A stretch of DNA of 64,000 nt from Bradyrhizobium sp. WSM3983 (GTDB lineage: Bacteria > Pseudomonadota > Alphaproteobacteria > Rhizobiales > Xanthobacteraceae), in NCBI RefSeq assembly GCF_000473045.1, contig NZ_AXAY01000023.1, positions 1-64,000 of the forward strand, written 5' to 3'. Position 1 is the stretch's first letter; each line of letters starts with the position of its first letter. The notes beneath the pieces were generated by a model. The model was not told where the DNA came from and did no database searches. It saw only the letters and a program-made list of their open reading frames with translations. The position numbers and the translations under genes were made by a program. Of the stretch, positions 43,223 through 52,073 are shown piece after piece.

Positions 43223-44452
43223 TTATTCGGCTGCTGCCGACCAGCTCTTGGGCGCAAGCTCTAGTCTTGCCCATACATCCACCAGTGCGTGGGCGAGAGC
43301 ATCTACGAGCATGTCGTCGTGGTAGGGGGTTGGTGTAATCCGCAGCCGTTCAGTTCCGCGCGGCACCGTGGGATAGTTGATCGGCTGGATGTAAATGCCG
43401 TGGTCAGTGAGCAACAGATCGCAGGCCGTCTTGCACCTCTCGGGATCTCCGACCAGCACCGGCACGATATGGGTCTCGCTCGGCATAACTGGCAACGCGG
43501 CGGTGGTGAGCACGGCTTTGACGCGCGCTGCTCGTTCCTGATGTCGCTCGCGTTCCCAATTCGAAGCCTTCAGGTGTCGGATCGCGGCGGTGGCAGCGGC
43601 GCAAATCGGCGGCGGCAAAGCAGTGGTAAAGATAAAGCCTGGCGCATACGAGCGTACCGCGTCGATCAAGATGCTGTTTCCCGCAATGTATCCGCCCATG
43701 CAGCCGAACGCCTTGGCGAGTGTGCCTTCCAGAACGTCGATCCGGTCCATCACCCCCTCGCGTTCCGCCACGCCGGCACCGCAGGAGCCGTACATGCCCA
43801 CTGCGTGCACCTCGTCCGCATAGGTCATCGCGCCGTAGTGTTCGGCGAGGTCGCAGATGCGGTGCATCGGCGCCACGTCGCCATCCATGGAATAAACAGT
43901 TTCAAAGACGATCAGCTTCGGCCGATCCTGTCTGGCCGCCCGCAACAATCGTTCGAGATGGTCGACGTCGTTGTGCCGCCAGATTTGCTTCTCGCAACCG
44001 GATTGACGCGCGCCTTCGATCATCGAATTGTGGTTGAGCTCATCGGAGAGGATCAGGCAGTCTGGAATGACCTTTCCGATCGTCGAGATTCCGGTCTGGT
44101 TTGACACGTAACCCGACGTAAAAACGAGAGCCGCCTCCTTGCGGTGCAAATCGGCCAGTTCATGCTCCAACTCGATCAGGGGATGATTGGTACCGGCGAT
44201 GTTTCGTGTCCCGCCGGCGCCGGCGCCGAGGCGCGTCGCGGTCGCTGTCATGGCGCCAATCACCTTCGGGTGCTGGCCCATTCCGAGATAGTCGTTCGAG
44301 CACCAGATCACCACTTCGCGCGGGCCGCCGGGAGAATGCCAGATGGCGTGCGGGAAGCGGCCAGCGATACGTTCAAGATCTGCGAAGACACGATAGCGCT
44401 GCTCGTGCTTCAGCCGGCTCAAGGCGTTGGCAAAGAATGTGTCGTAGTTCAT
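43223..44452 (-). CDS. hemA: 5-aminolevulinate synthase
   Basis: A 409-residue PLP enzyme condensing glycine with succinyl-CoA, the alphaproteobacterial first step of tetrapyrrole synthesis. K247 (EGTLAKAFG) binds PLP, D213 (YADEVHAVG) contacts the pyridine ring and GAGAGGTRNIAGTN is the glycine-rich loop. Length matches the Rhizobium/Rhodobacter enzymes. GGGAG precedes the ATG. It is 59 bases after a cupin gene on the same strand. Confidence 0.96.
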   Translation of the reverse strand: MNYDTFFANALSRLKHEQRYRVFADLERIAGRFPHAIWHSPGGPREVVIWCSNDYLGMGQHPKVIGAMTATATRLGAGAGGTRNIAGTNHPLIELEHELADLHRKEAALVFTSGYVSNQTGISTIGKVIPDCLILSDELNHNSMIEGARQSGCEKQIWRHNDVDHLERLLRAARQDRPKLIVFETVYSMDGDVAPMHRICDLAEHYGAMTYADEVHAVGMYGSCGAGVAEREGVMDRIDVLEGTLAKAFGCMGGYIAGNSILIDAVRSYAPGFIFTTALPPPICAAATAAIRHLKASNWERERHQERAARVKAVLTTAALPVMPSETHIVPVLVGDPERCKTACDLLLTDHGIYIQPINYPTVPRGTERLRITPTPYHDDMLVDALAHALVDVWARLELAPKSWSAAAE

Positions 44453-44511
44453 GGAAGCTCCCGGCCCGAATGCGGCCCAGTCCGGCCGATACGCGGCCGC
44501 AGCGTTTGACC

Positions 44512-44913
44512 CTAGGTCCAGGTGTCGTCCGGCAGGTTGACCACGATGGGCGTCGCTGTGCTACGTACGACAACCCACCGAAACGGCTCCAGCTTCGAAG
44601 GGTTGATTTCCATATGCGGCAGGAAAGCCGGGACGTGAATGAAATCGCCGACCTTCGCATGTGCAACGAATTCGCCTCTGTCACCCCAGCGCACTTCACA
44701 GATACCGGAAAGGACGTAGGCGATCGTATCTTGCTGTCCGTGATGGTGGATTCCTGTACGCAATCCAGGGGCCACTTCGAACAGACCGCCCCAAATGGTC
44801 GATGCGATACCCAGCGCTGGAGCGATAGCCGCGCGACGCTGAGAGCCTGGCGTCTGGGCTGTTCCGGTATCAAACTGAGCCGGGCTTACGATATGGATGG
44901 CGGTCGTACTCAT
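44512..44913 (-). CDS. Cupin-domain protein
   Basis: A 133-residue single-domain cupin. The first motif GIHHHGQQDTIAYVLSG supplies two or three His and the second motif FIHVPAFLPHMEIN supplies the last His, a full metal site. Relatives are small dioxygenase-like or sensor proteins with unknown ligands. ATG 44913 is likely, though its ribosome site is weak. It lies between rpoH and hemA, all on the minus strand. Confidence 0.8.
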   Translation of the reverse strand: MSTTAIHIVSPAQFDTGTAQTPGSQRRAAIAPALGIASTIWGGLFEVAPGLRTGIHHHGQQDTIAYVLSGICEVRWGDRGEFVAHAKVGDFIHVPAFLPHMEINPSKLEPFRWVVVRSTATPIVVNLPDDTWT

Positions 44914-45023
44914 GGTGCCCTTTGGGAATCGCGCTCGGAGCACTCATTATGCGAGCTCCCGGTTAGGAGCACTCGGCCGAGATTGCGGCGTTTGGTGAAA
45001 AGTTGCGCGGATTACGATCGTCG

Positions 45024-45947
45024 CTACGCGTGTATTGCTCCTTGCAGGGTTCGTTCCAAGGATCGCCTCGCTGCAATCCGTACCTTCTCGTAGGCGCGCA
45101 CCTCGATCTGGCGAATGCGCTCGCGCGAAACGTTGAATTCGAGTGCAAGATCCTCCAGCGTTGGTGGATCATCGATGAGATGACGCGCCTCAAAGATGCG
45201 CCGCTCTCGATGATCGAGTACGCTGATAGCGCGAGCGAGCGCTTCCTGCCGGTGATCCATTTCGTCGTGGTTAAGGACGATGGTTTCCGGAGATGGGCTC
45301 TCATCAACGAGATAGTCTTGCCATTCGCTGGGCTGTTCTCCTTCGCGTACCGGTGAGTTTAGCGATGTGTCGCCGGCGAGGCGTCCATTCATATCTACCA
45401 CGTCCTGGTCCGTCACCCCCAGCGTCGTTGCAATTTCCGTCACCTGTTCAGGGCGCAAACTGGCGTTATCGAGAGCGGCGATCTTGGCCTTGGCCGACCG
45501 TAGCTTGAAGAACAGCTTTTTCTGGTTCGCAGTCGTGCCGATCTTCACCAACGACCAGGATCTCAGGATGTAGTCCTGTATCGCGGCTTTAATCCACCAC
45601 ATTGCGTAGGTGGAAAAACGAAATCCCATATCGGGCTCGAAGCGTTGAACGGCCTGCATTAGGCCGACATTGCCTTCCGATATTAATTCCGAGGTCGGCA
45701 GACCATAGCCGCGATATCTCATCGCGATTTTGGCGGCCAGCCGCAGATGGCTGGTGACGATTTGGTCCGCAGCATCACGATCACCATGGTCTCGCCAGCG
45801 CTTGGCGAGCTGATATTCCCGTTCTCGCTCGAGCAATGAGAAGCGTCGAATGTCAGCGAAGTAGCCTGAACCGCGGTTGTCGGCAGAAGGTGCATTCAGG
45901 CTTCGATTGGTTAGTCCGCAACGATCCTTGTTCTCCTCTGCGCTCAT
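45024..45947 (-). CDS. rpoH: RNA polymerase sigma-32 factor
   Basis: A 307-residue heat-shock sigma factor. Region 2 has SELISEGNVGLMQAV and FSTYAMWWIKAAIQDYIL; the RpoH box is QKKLFFKLR; region 4 has the HTH LALEFNVSRERIRQIEVRA. Bradyrhizobium carries several rpoH copies, and this one may serve a particular stress, perhaps with the nearby katA and mbfA. I took ATG 45947; a TTG at 45968 would add seven residues. Confidence 0.93.
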   Translation of the reverse strand: MSAEENKDRCGLTNRSLNAPSADNRGSGYFADIRRFSLLEREREYQLAKRWRDHGDRDAADQIVTSHLRLAAKIAMRYRGYGLPTSELISEGNVGLMQAVQRFEPDMGFRFSTYAMWWIKAAIQDYILRSWSLVKIGTTANQKKLFFKLRSAKAKIAALDNASLRPEQVTEIATTLGVTDQDVVDMNGRLAGDTSLNSPVREGEQPSEWQDYLVDESPSPETIVLNHDEMDHRQEALARAISVLDHRERRIFEARHLIDDPPTLEDLALEFNVSRERIRQIEVRAYEKVRIAARRSLERTLQGAIHA

Positions 45948-46116
45948 CTCAGCTGCCCCGTCCGTCAAGAGACCGACGCCTGAAACGAACGGTCTGGATC
46001 GACGAAGCGCAACAGGCGGGATTTAGAAAGCAGCGGTGGGCCGCATACGAAATCCGCGTTACATCAGGGTGGGAGTCAGGTCGTGCCACTGATCGGAGCC
46101 CTTTCGTCGTCATCGT

Positions 46117-49100
46117 TCATTCAGCAGGCGCGGGGGCAGCCTGGCTTGCGGCGGCCGGCTTCCTCCCGCCAAACAGCCTGGTCTGCAGCCGATCGAGATA
46201 GATATAGACAACCGGCGTCGTATAGAGAGTGAGCAGCTGCGAGAGAGCGAGGCCGCCGACAATGGCATAGCCGAGCGGCTGACGAAGCTCCGATCCGTTC
46301 CCACTGCCGAGCATCATCGGAACGCCGCCAAGGAGCGCCGCCATCGTGGTCATCAGGATCGGCCTGAAGCGCATGATGCAGGCCTGATAAATGGACTCCT
46401 CGGCGGTCAACCCTTGCTCATGTTCGACGTGCAAGGCAAAATCGACCAGCATGATGCCGTTCTTCTTGACAATGCCGATGAGCAGGATGATGCCCACGAT
46501 CGCGATCACGCTCAGATCGAAATGAACCGCCATCAGCAGAAGCAGCGCACCGAGGCCGGCCGACGGCAGGGTCGAGATGATGGTGATCGGATGAATCAGG
46601 CTCTCATAGAGCACACCGAGGATGATGTAGATGACGAAGAGCGCGGCGACGATCAGGATCGGCGTGCTCGAAAGCGCTGCGCCAAATGCCTGGGCGTTGC
46701 CTTGAAAGCTAGTCTGAAGCGAGAGCGGCTTATGCAGGTCCCTTTCAGCCTGTTGGATCGCGCCGACGACCTGGCCGATCGCGGTGCCCGGCATCAGATT
46801 GAACGAGATCGTCACCGACGGAAATTGGCCTTGATGGTTGACCACGAGCGGAGCGACCGTCACCGCACTATCGACCAAGGTGGACAAGGGCACCTGCTGC
46901 CCGCTCGATGAGTTGACATAGATGCCGTTGAGGGCCTCGGGCCCATACTGGAACTTGGGATCAACCTCCATGACGACGTGATACTGATTCAGCGTCGTAA
47001 ACATGGTTGAGACAATACGCTGACCGAAGGCATCGGAGAGCGTGTTGTCGATTGCATAGGGCTGGATACCGTAGCTCGAGGCGACGTCGCGCTTGATCGA
47101 GATGTCGAGCATCGGTCCGGCATTGAGCTGATCGGTGGTGACGTCGGCGGCGCCCTTAGTAGCCTTTATCCGCTCTAGAAAGAGCGCCGCCCAATGATTC
47201 AGCTCGCCCGGGTCGGCATCCGCCAATGTGTACTGGTACTGCGTCTTCGATATCCGTCCGCCGATGGTAATATCCTGCGCGGCCTGCATGTAGAGCGTGA
47301 TCCCCGGTATCTTGGCGAGGTTGGTGCGCAGCCGCGCGATCACCTGGTCCATGCTGGCGCGCTGAGTCTGGGGCTTGAGCGCAATGAAAACACGGCCATT
47401 GTTGACTGTCGTGTTGCCGCCGCCGGCGCCGACGCCCGACCCGACCGAGGCGACCGCAGGATCCTGCATTACGGCGTTCAGCAACGCCTGCTGGCGCTCG
47501 GCCATCCCCTGGAATGAGATATCCTGTGCCGCCTCGGACAGGCCTATGATCAATCCGGTGTCCTGCTGCGGAAAGAAGCCTTTCGGGATTATCACGTAGA
47601 GATATCCGGTTAGCGCGATAGTGCAGAGCATCATCATCAGCGTGATGAACCGGTGACGCAGCACGATCTTGAGGCCGGCCTCATAGAGGTTGAGCAAGCC
47701 ATCGAAGCCACGTTCGAAAAGCCGGTAGAGCCGTCCGTGCTGCTTGCTCTCGTGCTTGAGTAGATATGCGCACATCATCGGCGTAAGCGTCAGCGAGATC
47801 AGCAGCGACAACACCAGAGCCGCGCTAACTGTGATCGCGAATTCCCGGAACAACAGGCCGACATATCCGCCCATCAGGAACAGCGGAATGAAGACGGCAA
47901 TCAGGGACAACGTAATCGATACGATGGTGAAGCCGATCTCGCCGGCACCCTTCAGCGCCGCTTCGAACGGCGATGAGCCGAGCTCCATATGCCGCACGAT
48001 GTTCTCGATCACCACGACGGCATCGTCGACCACGAAGCCGACGGCGATCGACAATGCCATCAGCGAGAGGTTATCCAGGCTGTAGCCGAGCTCATAGAGA
48101 ACCGCGAAGCTGCCGACCAGCGAGAGCGGCACCGTCACCGCCGGAATGATCGTCGCCCAAAAATTGCGCAGGAACACGAAAATTACCATGACCACCAACG
48201 CGATGGTGAGCAGCAACGTGAACTGCACGTCGCCCACCGAGGCTCGGATGGTTTCGGTCCGATCGGTAATGATACTGACTTTGATGGCCGGCGGGATCGA
48301 GGCCTGGAGCGTCGGCATCATTTTCTTGATATTCTCGACGGTCTCGATGACGTTGGCGCCAGGCTGGCGCTGGATCGGCAGGATGATCGCCCGGTCCTGG
48401 TTGTACCAGCCTGCGATCAGGTCGTTCTCGGCCGCGCTGATCACGCGGCCGACGTCACGGACGCGAACCGTCGCTCCATTGCGATAGGCGAGGATCAGAT
48501 TGGCGTAGTCGTCGGCCTTGAGCAGCTGATCGTTGGTATTGAGCGTGTAGGTCAGGCGCGGGCTGTTAAGGGTGCCTTTGGGCAAATCGACGTTGGCTTG
48601 TCCTAGTACCGTGCGTACGTCCTCAAGGCTGATGCCGCGAGCAGCGAGCGCCTGCGGATCGAGCTGCACGCGGATGGCGGGCTTCTGCTGACCTGCGATA
48701 CCCACGAGACCAACGCCGGATATCTGCGAGATCTTTTGCAGCAGGATGTTTTCTGCATATGCGTCGACCGTCGTCAGCGGCAGGCTGTCAGAGGTCAAGG
48801 CGAGTACGAGGATCGGCGTGTCGGCCGGATTAACCTTACGGATCGTGGGCGGATACGGCATGTTCAGGGGTAGCTGCGCTTGCGCAGCGTTGATCGCCGA
48901 GAGCGTGTCACTCACTGCTCCATCGATGGCGCGGCTCAAATCGAACTGCAACGTGACCTGGACAAAGCCTAGCGCGCTCGCCGATGTCATCTGGGTGAGG
49001 CCCGGGATCTGGCCGAACTGCAACTCAAGCGGCGTCGCCACCGAAGAGGCCATCGTCTGCGGATCAGCGCCTGGCAACCGCGCCGTGACCTGGAGGGTCG

Positions 49101-49227
49101 GGAAATTGACGTTGGGCAGCGAGGCCACCGGCAACAGTGGATAGCTGACCAGGCCTCCGACCAGCAATCCGACCATCAGAAGAGCGGTAGCGATCGGCCG
49201 ATGGATGAACGGGGCAGATAGGTTCAT
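46117..49227 (-). CDS. RND efflux pump inner-membrane subunit (MdtB/MdtC-like)
   Basis: A 1036-residue resistance-nodulation-division transporter. It has the twelve-helix layout, the proton-relay DD pair in GFVVDDAVVVIENI near residue 410, the lysine in GIVKKNGIMLVDFA near 940, and two large periplasmic loops. The tone (IHRPIATALLMVGLLVGG at the start) is close to the MdtB/MdtC group rather than to AcrB. Its start overlaps the adaptor gene by four bases (ATGA). No outer-membrane channel gene is nearby. Substrates are unknown. Confidence 0.93.
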   Translation of the reverse strand: MNLSAPFIHRPIATALLMVGLLVGGLVSYPLLPVASLPNVNFPTLQVTARLPGADPQTMASSVATPLELQFGQIPGLTQMTSASALGFVQVTLQFDLSRAIDGAVSDTLSAINAAQAQLPLNMPYPPTIRKVNPADTPILVLALTSDSLPLTTVDAYAENILLQKISQISGVGLVGIAGQQKPAIRVQLDPQALAARGISLEDVRTVLGQANVDLPKGTLNSPRLTYTLNTNDQLLKADDYANLILAYRNGATVRVRDVGRVISAAENDLIAGWYNQDRAIILPIQRQPGANVIETVENIKKMMPTLQASIPPAIKVSIITDRTETIRASVGDVQFTLLLTIALVVMVIFVFLRNFWATIIPAVTVPLSLVGSFAVLYELGYSLDNLSLMALSIAVGFVVDDAVVVIENIVRHMELGSSPFEAALKGAGEIGFTIVSITLSLIAVFIPLFLMGGYVGLLFREFAITVSAALVLSLLISLTLTPMMCAYLLKHESKQHGRLYRLFERGFDGLLNLYEAGLKIVLRHRFITLMMMLCTIALTGYLYVIIPKGFFPQQDTGLIIGLSEAAQDISFQGMAERQQALLNAVMQDPAVASVGSGVGAGGGNTTVNNGRVFIALKPQTQRASMDQVIARLRTNLAKIPGITLYMQAAQDITIGGRISKTQYQYTLADADPGELNHWAALFLERIKATKGAADVTTDQLNAGPMLDISIKRDVASSYGIQPYAIDNTLSDAFGQRIVSTMFTTLNQYHVVMEVDPKFQYGPEALNGIYVNSSSGQQVPLSTLVDSAVTVAPLVVNHQGQFPSVTISFNLMPGTAIGQVVGAIQQAERDLHKPLSLQTSFQGNAQAFGAALSSTPILIVAALFVIYIILGVLYESLIHPITIISTLPSAGLGALLLLMAVHFDLSVIAIVGIILLIGIVKKNGIMLVDFALHVEHEQGLTAEESIYQACIMRFRPILMTTMAALLGGVPMMLGSGNGSELRQPLGYAIVGGLALSQLLTLYTTPVVYIYLDRLQTRLFGGRKPAAASQAAPAPAE

Positions 49228-50405
49228 GGGATCGGCGCCTGTTGAGCGCTCTGTGCGATAGCCTCATCCGCCGCCGTTCCGTGCAGCAGCGTAACACGCG
49301 TGCCCGGTTGCAGCCTGTATTGTCCGTCGACCACGACCTGCTCGTTGGCCGTAAGACCGGAATCGATGAGCGCCTGGCCGCCGCCGATCTGCGTGACCTT
49401 GACCGGCCGGATCTGGACCGTGCTGTCGGAATTGATGGCGTAGACATAAGATCCGTTCGGCCCCTGCTGAACAGCCGAGGCGGCAACGGTCAGGCCGTTG
49501 TGTCTTGTATCGACAAGCAGTCGGGCATTGACGAGTTGGCCGGGCCAGAGCCGGTGCGATTGGTTGGGGAAATTCGCTTTGAGTTGAATCGAACCCGTCG
49601 TCTGCAGGATCTCGTTGTTGACAAGACCAAGCAGGCCTTGGTCGAGCAGGATTGTATTGTCCTGGCTGTAGGCAAGGACCGGGAGCGGGGCGTTGGTCCT
49701 TTGCTGTTGCTGCTGGATTTGCGGGAGAACAGTCTCGGGAAGCGTGAAGATCAGCGAGATCGGATTGATCTGCGTGACGACGACGAGTCCGTTCGTGGTA
49801 GACGGGCTGATGATGTTGCCGACATCGATCTGACGTATCCCGACCACGCCGTCGATCGGGGATGTGAGGCGGGTGTAGCCGAGTTGCACGTTCGCGGCAT
49901 CGATCAACGCTTGATCGGTCTTGATGGCCGCCTGGAGCTGCCCGACCTGCGCCTTCTGAGTTTCAATCAGTTGCGGCGTGGCCCAGCCGTTCTTGCCCAA
50001 CGTGTTGTAGCGGATGAGGTTAGCCTGGGCGTTCGCAAGCTGCGCCTGATCCCGCTGCAGATTACCCGTGTACTGCTCGACCATCGCCTGGTAAGGACGC
50101 GGATCAATCTGCGCGAGCAGATCGCCGGCATGGACCGCCTGACCTTCTGTGAAGTTGATGCTGACGATCTCTCCCTGGATCTGAGCACGCACGACGTCGG
50201 TGTTGTACGCGATCACGGTCCCGACGCCGCTTAGATAGATCGGAACATCATGCTGGGCGACTACGCCGCCGACGACGGGCACCGCGGGCGGAGCCGCGGG
50301 CGTGGCGGTAGCTTCGACGGGGTCAGCGCGTGTGAAGTAGAGGAGGCCGCCGGCCGCAAGAGCGGCGATCAGCAAGGCAGCGGGAACGATGACCTTCTTT
50401 TTCAT
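49224..50405 (-). CDS. RND efflux periplasmic adaptor subunit (MdtA-like)
   Basis: A 393-residue membrane-fusion protein. It has an N-terminal membrane anchor (about 6-22), a biotinyl-lipoyl half motif AQIQGEIVSINFTEGQ, a coiled-coil hairpin (about 105-170) and the closing SPIDGVVGIRQIDVGN. A Gln-rich patch (QIQQQQQRTN) lies in the beta-barrel region. It is coupled to the pump gene by an ATGA overlap. The start at 50405 has a modest ribosome site. Confidence 0.9.
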   Translation of the reverse strand: MKKKVIVPAALLIAALAAGGLLYFTRADPVEATATPAAPPAVPVVGGVVAQHDVPIYLSGVGTVIAYNTDVVRAQIQGEIVSINFTEGQAVHAGDLLAQIDPRPYQAMVEQYTGNLQRDQAQLANAQANLIRYNTLGKNGWATPQLIETQKAQVGQLQAAIKTDQALIDAANVQLGYTRLTSPIDGVVGIRQIDVGNIISPSTTNGLVVVTQINPISLIFTLPETVLPQIQQQQQRTNAPLPVLAYSQDNTILLDQGLLGLVNNEILQTTGSIQLKANFPNQSHRLWPGQLVNARLLVDTRHNGLTVAASAVQQGPNGSYVYAINSDSTVQIRPVKVTQIGGGQALIDSGLTANEQVVVDGQYRLQPGTRVTLLHGTAADEAIAQSAQQAPIP

Positions 50406-50494
50406 GCTTGCTCTCGTTTGCGAATGAGAGATCAGTCTCACTGGCCTGGAAGGATTGACGTTCCGATCGTGACGGTTGTGTCGGTAGTTGAGGC

Positions 50495-51091
50495 CTAGGG
50501 CGGGGAGGACGCAGAGGGGGCCATTGGGGCCACGCTAGTCGCCACGCTACCCGTGGTGGGCGAGACTCCTGTGATCGGCACTGGCGCTGCGGAGCTGACT
50601 CCGAGATTGCCGATCTCGGTGGATCCCAAGGGAATGCCGGTTTGAGCGACGCCTCCCGTCGTCGTGGGCGACATTGACGTTGGAGCCGACGATGCAGCGA
50701 CGCTTCCCGAGCCGGAGCCGCAGATCCCCGATGTCGACATTCCAGAGGTTGCGGCGGCGGCCGGCGTTGCACCGCCAACAGCCAATCCGCCGCCGTCGTA
50801 TGTGGAGGTCGATCCAGACATCGTCGACGGTGAGGTCCCCGCCGTCGAACATGAGGTGGTGCTGCCCGGCATCGCGATTGTGCCCGTTACGCCTGTGGGA
50901 GCTGGACTGATTCCGGGGGACGCGAGTTCGGTGGCGCCGAGAGGAATGGTCGGGGAAACCGTCGTACCCGTTCCCAGGCCAAGCGGCGACGTCGGGCTCA
51001 GGCTCGGGGTTGGCGCCGGTATTCCCTGCGCGATAGCGACGTTGCAGAAAAGGAGTGCCGGAAGCACCGCCGCAATCAGGGAGGATCTCAT
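50495..51091 (-). CDS. Exported Ser/Thr/Pro/Gly-rich protein
   Basis: A 198-residue protein with a signal peptide (SSLIAAVLPALLFCNVAIAQ) followed by a low-complexity chain of Pro, Ser, Thr, Gly and Ala with two or three imperfect repeats built on PLGATE/PLGSTEI. It has no recognised domain and is probably disordered. ATG 51091 is favoured over 51097 by the GGAGA spacing. It lies 89 bases upstream of the efflux adaptor gene on the same strand and may be co-transcribed. Confidence 0.65.
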   Translation of the reverse strand: MRSSLIAAVLPALLFCNVAIAQGIPAPTPSLSPTSPLGLGTGTTVSPTIPLGATELASPGISPAPTGVTGTIAMPGSTTSCSTAGTSPSTMSGSTSTYDGGGLAVGGATPAAAATSGMSTSGICGSGSGSVAASSAPTSMSPTTTGGVAQTGIPLGSTEIGNLGVSSAAPVPITGVSPTTGSVATSVAPMAPSASSPP

Positions 51092-51324
51092 TGGCATTCT
51101 CCGTTTCAGCCGCGTCTTTGGGGCGAGCACCGAAGCGACCAGCTTTGGAAGACCAGTCATCAGGTGCGAGAGTAACGGAGATCGCTTAGTCCTCGTTATT
51201 GCACTCGGGTTTGGCGTTATCGCAACTTGGTATCTTCGTATGTACTTCGGTATCGAAGGGCCGCGAGTGTGGAATACGCCTGTGCTGTTTGCTCGGCCCC
51301 TGCGACCGAGAGTCTGGCGGAAAA

Positions 51325-51364
51325 AGGTCCAGAGAGACCGCAATGAAATTCCTCATTGCGGTCT
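51325..51364 (-). terminator. Rho-independent terminator after the Gly/His-rich protein gene
   Basis: A perfect 12-base-pair stem (51335-51346 with 51353-51364) has a six-base loop, 27 bases beyond the minus-strand stop codon. On that strand it is followed by CTCTGGACCTTTTT, so the T-run is slightly displaced. Confidence 0.55.
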
Positions 51365-51390
51365 GCTGTCGCGTCGAGCCGGCCAACCGA

Positions 51391-51798
51391 TCAGTAGTAG
51401 TCGTAGTTGCAGGAGTATCGCCCGGCGTACGGCCGGTAATATGGGCAATCGAGGCCATAGTCGTAAAAGCCGTGAGCGTAACGGCGTCGTCCAAAATGGG
51501 CGCGACCTACATGCGCCATGTGACCTGAGCCAAAGCCACCGACGTGACTTCCAAAATGAGTCCCGCCAAACCCGCCGATGTGGGCTCCACCAAAGCCGCC
51601 CATGTGACCTCCGCCAAACCCACCGATATGGCCTCCGCCGAAGCCGCCGCCCATAGGGCCTCCTCCGCCAAATCCGCCACCGCCGCCGTGTCCCCCGCCG
51701 CCACCACCACCACCACCACCGCGCGCCTGCGCAGCAGTGGCCACAAGGCTGCCGGCGAGCAGCGCAGTTGCCATAATCATCGTCATTCGTCTTCTCAT
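51391..51798 (-). CDS. Exported Gly/His-rich repeat protein
   Basis: A 135-residue protein with a signal peptide (MIMATALLAGSLVATAAQA), a run of ten glycines, and eight or so imperfect repeats of the form GGFGGxHxG, each with one His. The C-terminus is Tyr-rich with two Cys. Regular His spacing suggests metal or surface binding; such proteins are usually called hypothetical. AGGAG precedes the ATG. The nucleotide repeats are codon-level and not a CRISPR. Confidence 0.75.
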   Translation of the reverse strand: MRRRMTMIMATALLAGSLVATAAQARGGGGGGGGGGHGGGGGFGGGGPMGGGFGGGHIGGFGGGHMGGFGGAHIGGFGGTHFGSHVGGFGSGHMAHVGRAHFGRRRYAHGFYDYGLDCPYYRPYAGRYSCNYDYY

Positions 51799-51995
51799 GA
51801 CATTCTCCTTTCAAGCGGGCGGTTGTCCGCCCACAGTCATTGTCCGCGGCCGGCATGGCCGCGGAAGGCCACGAGCGTCGCGACAGGCGGGAGATGGGCA
51901 CGCTTGACGGGCGTCTCCACTATACTTGCGTTCATCGGGCTGAACGAAACGCGCGCTCGAGCAGGACGGAAGCGTGGTGCACGCATCCGGAAAAG

Positions 51996-52030
51996 ACGCA
52001 ACGACAAAGACCCGGCGCATGCCGGGTCTT
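51996..52030 (-). terminator. Rho-independent terminator after the sorbosone-dehydrogenase-like gene
   Basis: AAGACCCGGC and GCCGGGTCTT (52007-52016, 52021-52030) pair perfectly around a four-base loop, 43 bases after the minus-strand stop codon. On that strand the stem is followed by TTGTCGTTGCGTCTTTT, a broken T-run. Confidence 0.6.
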
Positions 52031-52073
52031 GAATCGATTTCTCGGCCGGCGCCGCAGCGTGGAGTGTCTGTTG

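Noticed and set aside
51570..51720. Short regular repeats that could look like a CRISPR array
   Set aside because: They are the codons of the Gly/His repeats in an exported protein, a few bases to 24 bases apart with no unique spacers.
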